A stretch of 64,000 nucleotides of DNA from Allokutzneria sp. A3M-2-11 16. Lineage in GTDB: Bacteria; Actinomycetota; Actinomycetes; Mycobacteriales; Pseudonocardiaceae. This document shows positions 58,724-64,000 of this stretch, piece after piece (the stretch's first letter is position 1; every line of letters starts with the position of its first letter). Where the stretch lies: contig NZ_JANAVO010000008.1 of NCBI RefSeq assembly GCF_024213555.1, forward strand, positions 1 to 64,000, in the 5' to 3' direction. The notes under the pieces were generated by a model, which saw only the letters and a program-made list of their open reading frames with translations, ran no database searches and had not been told where the DNA came from. A program made the translations under genes and the position numbers.

Positions 58724-60190
58724 ATGTGGAACATGATTCGTAAAATGTCCTCGTTTCGCGTTGGTCGGCGCGCCGAGAAAGCCTTCCTGCGGCGCTATCC
58801 GGCCTATTCCGGTACCGCCGTCCTGGACCGGCTGCGTGGTACCGAGTACCGGCACCTGGACGCCGAGGAGCACTGCTACCTCGACTACACCGGCTCGGGG
58901 CTGGTCTCCGACGCGCAGTTACGGGCGCAGCTGACCCGGCTGCGCTCCAGCGTCTACGGCAACCCGCACTCCGACAGCCCGTCCTCCACCCGCTCCACCG
59001 AGCTGGTCGAGGCCGTCCGCGGCGACGTGCTGCGGTTCTTCCGCGCCGACCCGGACGAATACGTGGTGATCTTCACCTCGAACGCCACCGGCGCGTGCCG
59101 CCTGGTCGGCGAGGCGTTCCCGTTCGGCCCGAACGGGCGGCTGCTGCTGACCCAGGACAACCACAACTCGGTGGTGGGCATCCGCGAGTACGCCCGCAAC
59201 CGCGGCGCCGCGCTGGGCCTGGTGCACCTCGCCGGGCCGGAGATGCGCATCCCGGACGAGGCCGTGCTCGCCGCGCTCGACAGCGAGCGGAGGGGCCCGC
59301 GGCTGTTCGCCTACCCCGCGCAGAGCAACTTCACCGGCGTGCGGCACCCGCTCGAATGGGCCCAGCAGGCGCAGCGCCTCGGCTGGCGGGTGCTGCTGGA
59401 CGCGGCGGCCTTCGCGCCGACCAACCCGCTGGACCTCTCGGTGCACAAGCCGGACTTCGTCCCGGTCAGCTGGTACAAGGTCTTCGGCTACCCCACCGGC
59501 GTCGGCGCGCTGGTCGCCCGCAGGGACGCGGTGGAGGAGCTGATCCGCCCGTGGTTCTCCGGCGGCACCATCTGGGGCGCGAGCACGCTCGGCGACTGGC
59601 ACCGGCTCGACCCCGCCCCCGGCGCCTTCGAGGACGGCACGCTGAACTTCCTGCAACTGCCCGACGTCTCGGTCGGGCTGCGGTGGATCAGCCAGATCGG
59701 CATGGGCACCATCCACACCCGCGTCCGCTGCCTGACCGGGTGGCTGCTCGACGCGCTCGGCGAGCTGCGCCACGGCAACGGCGCGCCGATGGTGCTCGTC
59801 TACGGACCCCGCACGACCGAGGGGCGCGGCGGCACGATCGCCTTCAACTTCCTCACCCCGGACGGCGAACTCGTCGACGAGCGACTGGTCAGCCGGGAAT
59901 CGGCCGCGGCCGGGATCTCCTTGCGCACCGGGTGTTTCTGCAATCCCGGGGCGGGCGAGGCGGCGCTGTCGCTCTCGGTGAACCAGCTCGCCACGCTGAC
60001 CGAGAGCAGGATGTCCACCGTGGACGACTACCTGGACGCGATGGGCGTGCCCAACGGCGGCGGCGTCCGGGTCTCGCTCGGGCTGGCGAGCACCTTCGCC
60101 GACGTCCGCCGCTTCGTCGACTGGTCGGTGAGCACCTATCGGGACCGAGTACCGGATCGTGCCGGGTTGCCGCCGAGGTTGCACTGCTGA
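58724..60190 (+). CDS. Class V aminotransferase / MOCOS-like PLP enzyme
   Basis: 488 residues from ATG 58724. Cys-desulfurase-like fold: YLDYTGSGLVSDAQLR, GNPHSDSPSSTRSTELVE, IFTSNATGACRLV, DNHNSVVGIREYA, the PLP lysine in SWYKVFGYPTG (Lys252) and RTGCFCNPGAGE (Cys404, Cys406). The last motif is that of the Mo-cofactor sulfurase group, where the Cys carries persulfide. No MOSC domain follows, unlike full MOCOS. It may mobilise sulfur for a cofactor or modify an amino acid. It lies between ctaA and the ABC/mptB genes. Confidence 0.87.
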   Translation: MWNMIRKMSSFRVGRRAEKAFLRRYPAYSGTAVLDRLRGTEYRHLDAEEHCYLDYTGSGLVSDAQLRAQLTRLRSSVYGNPHSDSPSSTRSTELVEAVRGDVLRFFRADPDEYVVIFTSNATGACRLVGEAFPFGPNGRLLLTQDNHNSVVGIREYARNRGAALGLVHLAGPEMRIPDEAVLAALDSERRGPRLFAYPAQSNFTGVRHPLEWAQQAQRLGWRVLLDAAAFAPTNPLDLSVHKPDFVPVSWYKVFGYPTGVGALVARRDAVEELIRPWFSGGTIWGASTLGDWHRLDPAPGAFEDGTLNFLQLPDVSVGLRWISQIGMGTIHTRVRCLTGWLLDALGELRHGNGAPMVLVYGPRTTEGRGGTIAFNFLTPDGELVDERLVSRESAAAGISLRTGCFCNPGAGEAALSLSVNQLATLTESRMSTVDDYLDAMGVPNGGGVRVSLGLASTFADVRRFVDWSVSTYRDRVPDRAGLPPRLHC

Positions 60191-60219
60191 TCTTGACGGT
60201 TTGGGTGCACTATCGGTCG

Positions 60220-60579
60220 ATGACAGCCGACCCGCTGGAGCAGCTGCGCAAGCTGTGCCTCGCCCTCCCCGAGACCACCGAGCGCCTCAGCCACGGCGAG
60301 CCGACCTGGTTCGTCCGCGACCGCAAGACCTTCGTCATGTACGCGAACCACCACCACGACGACCGCCTCGGCTTCTGGTGCGCGGCGCCGCCCGGGGTGC
60401 AGGAGGAGATGGTCGCCGAGGAGCCCGAACGCTTCTTCCGGCCGCCCTACGTCGGCCACCGCGGCTGGCTCGGCGTCTACCTCGACGTGGAGGTGGAGTG
60501 GGTGGAGATCGGCGAGATCGTCGAGGAGGCCTACCGCATGGTCGCCCCGAGAACCCTCGTCGCCCGCCTGGACCCCTAG
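60220..60579 (+). CDS. MmcQ/YjbR family protein
   Basis: 119 residues. YjbR fold: LALPETTERLSHGEPTWFVRDRKTFVMYANHHHDDRLGF region, FRPPYVGHRGWLGVYL and IVEEAYRMVAPRTLVA. These CyaY-like small proteins are often DNA-binding-like by fold but their role is unknown. Follows the PLP-enzyme gene by about 30 bases on the same strand. Overlaps the convergent ABC permease gene by 4 bases. Confidence 0.88.
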   Translation: MTADPLEQLRKLCLALPETTERLSHGEPTWFVRDRKTFVMYANHHHDDRLGFWCAAPPGVQEEMVAEEPERFFRPPYVGHRGWLGVYLDVEVEWVEIGEIVEEAYRMVAPRTLVARLDP

Positions 60580-61355
60580 GCGAGCTTGGTGGTGCGGCTG
60601 GCGAGCAGACCCGCTGCGGCGCCCCAGGCGGCGAGCACGGCGACGGGGTGCCAGCCCGGCCAGCCGCCCGCCGCCAGCGCGGACTGGAGCCCCTGGGCCA
60701 GCGCGCCGGAGGGCAGCCAGCTCACCACGGCGCTCAGCCCGGCGGGGAGCTGGTCCAGCGGCACGATGATGCCGCCCGCGAGCAGCAGCACGAACCACAC
60801 CACGTTGGCCAGCGCCAGCACGACCTCCGCGCGCAGCGCGCCGCCGAGCAGCACCCCGAGCGCGCCGAAGGCCAACGTGCCCAGCACCACCAGCACGACG
60901 GCGGCGACCAGGCCGGAGGCCGCGGGCTGCCACCCGAGCAGGAGCGCGAGCACGCCGAGCACCACCAGCTGCGCCGCGACGACGATCAACGCCGCCGCCA
61001 CCCGGCCCACCACGAGCAGCCAGCGCGGCAGCGCGGTCGCCGCGAGGCGCTTGATCACGCCGTAGCGGCGGTCGAAGCCCAGCGAGATCGCCTGCCCGGT
61101 GAACGCCGAGGACATCACCGCCAGCGCCAGGATGCGCGGGGCGACCGAGTCGACCCTGGGCTCGGGCAGGGACAGCAGCGGCAGCAGGCTCAGGCCCACC
61201 AGCAGCGCCATCGGGATCAACAGGTTGAGCAGCAGCTGTTCCGGGTGCCGCAGCACCAGGCGGGTCTCCGCGCGGGTCTGCGCCAGCAGCATCGAGCCCA
61301 GCGGCGCACGGCCGGGGGCGGGGCGGAACGCGCCCTCCGCGAACCTGCCGCTCAT
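60576..61355 (-). CDS. ABC-2 type transporter permease
   Basis: 259 residues with six hydrophobic segments and the ABC-2 motif pattern (AETRLVLRHPEQLLLNLLIPMALL, FDRRYGVIKRLAATALPRW, SWLPSGALAQGL). Membrane half of the exporter whose ATPase is encoded just upstream with a 4-base overlap. In mycobacteria the matching genes lie beside mptB. Substrate unknown; a cell-envelope glycolipid is possible from the neighbourhood. Confidence 0.9.
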   Translation of the reverse strand: MSGRFAEGAFRPAPGRAPLGSMLLAQTRAETRLVLRHPEQLLLNLLIPMALLVGLSLLPLLSLPEPRVDSVAPRILALAVMSSAFTGQAISLGFDRRYGVIKRLAATALPRWLLVVGRVAAALIVVAAQLVVLGVLALLLGWQPAASGLVAAVVLVVLGTLAFGALGVLLGGALRAEVVLALANVVWFVLLLAGGIIVPLDQLPAGLSAVVSWLPSGALAQGLQSALAAGGWPGWHPVAVLAAWGAAAGLLASRTTKLA

Positions 61356-62323
61356 GACCGCAGCTCCCGTCCGGTCAGCTCCAGGAACACGTCCTCAAGG
61401 CCGCGCCTGCCCACGCGCAGCTCGTCGGCGAGCACTCCCTGCTGCGCGCACCAGGAGGTCACCGTGGACACCACCTGCGGGTCGATCTCGCCCTCCACCA
61501 GGTAGTTGCCGGGACTCGGTTCCACCGCCGTGCAGGACTCCGGCAGCGCGCCGGAGAGCAGCTCCAGGCTCAGCCCGGCGCGGGAGCGGAAGGTCAGCGT
61601 CCGGCAGCTGGCGTCGCGGCTGGTCAGCTCGTTCGGGCTGCCCTCGGTCAGCACCCGGCCGCTGTCGATGATCATGACCCGGTCGGCCAGCTGCTCCGCC
61701 TCGTCCATCAGGTGCGTGGTCAGCAGCACCGTCACCCCGTCGGCGCGCAGCGCCCCGATCAGCTCCCAGACCAGGCGACGCGCCTGCGGGTCCATCCCCG
61801 CGGTCGGCTCGTCCAGGAACACCAGCTCCGGGCGGCCGACGAGCGCGCAGGCCAGGGACAACCGCTGCTGCTGGCCACCGGAGAGCCGCTTGAAGATCGT
61901 CCGCCGCGCGTCCCACAACCCCAGCTCGTGCAGCAGCCAGTCGACGCCGAGCGGACTGGCGGCGTAGGAGGCGGCCAGCTCCAGCATCTCCTGGGCGCGC
62001 AGGCCAGGGTAGGCGCCGCCGCCCTGCGGCATCACACCGATCCGGGGGCGCAGCCGCGCGGAGTCGGCGACCGGGTCCAGGCCGAGCACGCGCACCGTGC
62101 CGGAGTCGGGGCGCTGGAAGCCCTCGCAGATCTCCACGGTGGTCGTCTTGCCCGCGCCGTTCGGGCCGAGCAGGGCGAACACGGTGCCGCGGGCCACCCG
62201 CAGGTCGAGCCCGTCGACGGCGGTGGTCGAGCCGAAGCGCTTGACCAGCCCGCTGACGTCCAGCGCGGCGGAGTCGGCTCTGGGATCCACGAAAGCAGAG
62301 CCTAAGCGGGTGAGCTGGCGCAC
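61352..62323 (-). CDS. ABC transporter ATP-binding protein
   Basis: 323 residues. Walker A LLGPNGAGKTTT, Q-loop VMPQGGG, signature LSGGQQQRLSLA, Walker B LVFLDEPTAG and switch TTHLMDEAEQ; a DrrA/CcmA-type C-terminal extension of about 90 residues follows. Drives the ABC-2 permease encoded downstream. GTG start; a GTG 11 codons in is an alternative. Starts three bases after the mptB stop, so mptB, ATPase and permease form one operon. Confidence 0.93.
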   Translation of the reverse strand: MRQLTRLGSAFVDPRADSAALDVSGLVKRFGSTTAVDGLDLRVARGTVFALLGPNGAGKTTTVEICEGFQRPDSGTVRVLGLDPVADSARLRPRIGVMPQGGGAYPGLRAQEMLELAASYAASPLGVDWLLHELGLWDARRTIFKRLSGGQQQRLSLACALVGRPELVFLDEPTAGMDPQARRLVWELIGALRADGVTVLLTTHLMDEAEQLADRVMIIDSGRVLTEGSPNELTSRDASCRTLTFRSRAGLSLELLSGALPESCTAVEPSPGNYLVEGEIDPQVVSTVTSWCAQQGVLADELRVGRRGLEDVFLELTGRELRS

Positions 62324-62326
62324 TCG

Positions 62327-63889
62327 CTACTGGGACCGGGTTGCCCGCACCCGCCCCGGCATCCGCTTGCGCACGGCCAGCAGCAGCGGCCCGGCGATCG
62401 CGAGCCCGGCGAGGATCGCCCACGGCACCACGAACTCCCGGCCGCCGTAGTTCGCGCCCGGCGGGGTGTCCACCACGGACATCGCGATACTCAGTACCAC
62501 CGCGACCACCCGGAACCGCAGCGAGTTCGTGGACGCGGCCAGCGGGACCACCGCCCACACCAGGTACCACGGGTGCACGATGGGACCGAGTACCACCATC
62601 GTGCCCAGCGCGATGCCCAGGCCGGTGATCGGGTGCAGGTACTTCTCGCCCCGGCGGAAGCACGTCCACAGCAGCCACACCAGCACCGCCACGGCGCCGA
62701 TCGCGCCCGCGACGCGCCACGCCTCGGTCACCGCCACGGTGTGGTCGCCGAAGCCCAGCAGCACGCCGAGCGAGCCGCCGAGGCCGCCGAGCCAGGTCAT
62801 CGGCGACTTCCAGGACTGGATCTTCTCCAGCGCGACGAGCGAGTCCTCCCAGCCCAGCGCGAGGCCGCTGCCGAGGACGATGACCGCCAGCACGCCCGCG
62901 AACACCGCGATCAGCAACCCGGCCGCGCGGAAGAGGTCCTTGAAGGTGCCGCCCCAGCGCAGCGCCAGCGCGACGCCGAGGAAGCCCAGCGCGGGCGCGG
63001 CGCTGACCTTCACCGCGGCGGCGCAGGTCATCAACGTGGCGCCGATCAGGATCCAGCGCAGCCCCGGGCGCAGCGCGATCTCCAGCCCGGCGAGCATCAG
63101 GCCGACCATCAGCGCCTCGTTGTGCACGCCGCTGACCAGGTGGAACAGCACCAGCGGGTTGGCGGGGCCGAGCCAGAGCGCGGTCACCGGCCGGACCCCG
63201 CAGCGGCGGGCGAGGCGGGGGACCGCCCAGAGCATCATCGCGATGCCCGCCAGCGCGATCACCCGGTGCAGCAGCACGCTGGTGACCACGTGGTCCCCGG
63301 CGATCCAGCTGATCAGCTTGCCCAGGGTGAGGAAGAACGGGCCGTAGGGCGCAGGCGTGTCCCGCCAGACGTTGGGCACGCCCCTGGTCAGCGGGTCGTC
63401 CACGCCGAGCGCCTGGGCGGGGCCGACCTCGTACGGGTCGAGGCCGAGGAAGGCGATCTTGCTCTGGGCCAGGTAGCTGTAGACGTCGCGGGAGAACATC
63501 GGCGGGGCGACGGCCAGCGGGATCATCCACATGACCAGCGTGCGGTCCATCTGCGAGCGGGAGATCACCCTCGGCCGCCCGGACGCGGTGAGCCTGCCCA
63601 GCCACAGCCAGGAGACGATCACCAGGAACATGCCGGTGTAGACGATCGCCATCGAGACCGTCGGCACCCTCGGCAGCAGGCCGATCAGCGGCACCCTGGG
63701 CACCGGGTTGAACACCGGCGCCGCGCCCGCGCCCGCCGCCCCGACCGCCATGAGCAGCGCGCCGAGGGTCCCGAGCCGCCGGACCCAGTCGAGCTGACGA
63801 AGCTCGGCGGTGTCCAGAGGTCCAGCGTCCAGCCCGCCGGTGTCAACCGCCGGTGGTGTTCTCTCGCCCGCCCTCACGCCGCTGAACAC
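62327..63889 (-). CDS. mptB: Polyprenyl-phosphomannose-dependent alpha-1,6-mannosyltransferase
   Basis: 520 residues, about 13 hydrophobic segments, GT-C fold of the MptA/MptB group. The first extracytoplasmic loop has FSRDVYSYLAQSKIAFLGLDPYE with the catalytic-type Asp, followed by WRDTPAPYGPFFLTLGKLI and LFHLVSGVHNEALMVGLMLAG. In mycobacteria and corynebacteria MptB builds the alpha-1,6-mannan core of lipomannan. GTG start at 63889. Gene order with the ABC genes and ctaA is as in Mycobacterium Rv1459c-Rv1456c, supporting the assignment. Confidence 0.9.
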   Translation of the reverse strand: MFSGVRAGERTPPAVDTGGLDAGPLDTAELRQLDWVRRLGTLGALLMAVGAAGAGAAPVFNPVPRVPLIGLLPRVPTVSMAIVYTGMFLVIVSWLWLGRLTASGRPRVISRSQMDRTLVMWMIPLAVAPPMFSRDVYSYLAQSKIAFLGLDPYEVGPAQALGVDDPLTRGVPNVWRDTPAPYGPFFLTLGKLISWIAGDHVVTSVLLHRVIALAGIAMMLWAVPRLARRCGVRPVTALWLGPANPLVLFHLVSGVHNEALMVGLMLAGLEIALRPGLRWILIGATLMTCAAAVKVSAAPALGFLGVALALRWGGTFKDLFRAAGLLIAVFAGVLAVIVLGSGLALGWEDSLVALEKIQSWKSPMTWLGGLGGSLGVLLGFGDHTVAVTEAWRVAGAIGAVAVLVWLLWTCFRRGEKYLHPITGLGIALGTMVVLGPIVHPWYLVWAVVPLAASTNSLRFRVVAVVLSIAMSVVDTPPGANYGGREFVVPWAILAGLAIAGPLLLAVRKRMPGRVRATRSQ

Positions 63890-64000
63890 TATCGATCCCG
63901 GACCGGGTGAGCAGGCTCCGGGGTATGCCGGTCTTCAAGTACAGCCAACCCCGGCCGCCGCGACCGCGAACGACGGCACACCCCCGCCGCCGCCGGAGGA
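63890..64000. other. Right edge, presumed start of a divergent gene
   Basis: The last 110 bases include open rightward frames with GTG at 63907 and ATG at 63925, but none long enough to identify. In mycobacteria the gene divergent from mptB is the SUF regulator, so the same gene may begin here; this cannot be shown from the window. Confidence 0.25.

Overview
The window is high-GC DNA with actinobacterial gene families: three XRE (DUF5753)/DUF397 regulator pairs, an RbpA-type RNA polymerase-binding protein, a FadD15-like ligase, an MptB-like mannosyltransferase next to ctaA, GTG/TTG starts and many 4-nt stop/start overlaps. This suggests a Pseudonocardiales-type actinomycete (Saccharothrix, Actinosynnema or Lentzea-like). 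That placement is inferred from gene content, not from a marker gene. No rRNA, tRNA, CRISPR array, classical transposase or prophage was seen.

Layout. 1-6.6 kb: an array of mini-hairpins, an FAD monooxygenase paired with a ketosynthase whose catalytic Cys is Ser, an orphan ABC substrate-binding lipoprotein, an ankyrin protein and a small secreted M15-like protein. 6.6-18.4 kb: a protease remnant, regulators (XRE/DUF397, a STAS-anti-sigma kinase fusion), a GH42 beta-galactosidase, a GNAT/mannosyltransferase/hydrolase strip, a divergent alpha-barrel/RraA pair, a second XRE/DUF397 pair fused out of frame, and a triple-HTH protein. 18.4-31.2 kb: a candidate small RNA, FadD15-like ligase, an OtsB-GH15 trehalose fusion, WYL regulator, asparaginase, hydrolase plus PCMT-like methyltransferase, LacI regulator and a third XRE/DUF397 pair.

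31.4-37 kb: an RbpA paralogue coupled to an HTH-STAND-TPR regulator, tandem FKBP lipoproteins, then a DUF222-HNH endonuclease gene flanked by ~136-bp inverted repeats, each itself palindromic. Part of a third copy opens the window. 37-48.5 kb: TetR, secreted M6-like protease, lipoproteins, methyltransferase, PL14-like lyase, OhrR, thioredoxin, Mn catalase, ArsR, quinone reductase and desaturase. 48.6-51 kb: TetR, then a translationally coupled pair of a phosphatidylserine-decarboxylase-like protein and an amidinotransferase-fold protein lacking its catalytic His and Cys. 51-58.5 kb: DUF885, ATP-grasp, GbsR/nucleotidyltransferase, two TetRs, SDR and ctaA. 58.7-64 kb: MOCOS-like PLP enzyme and YjbR protein inserted next to ctaA, then ABC transporter and mptB.

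The most distinctive signals are (i) the inverted-repeat-flanked HNH cassette with satellite copies, (ii) the PSD-like/pseudo-amidinotransferase couple, (iii) the Ser-for-Cys ketosynthase, and (iv) two further families of dispersed intergenic palindromes, mostly at ends of convergent genes. Enzyme assignments rest on motifs read by eye; no database search was run.
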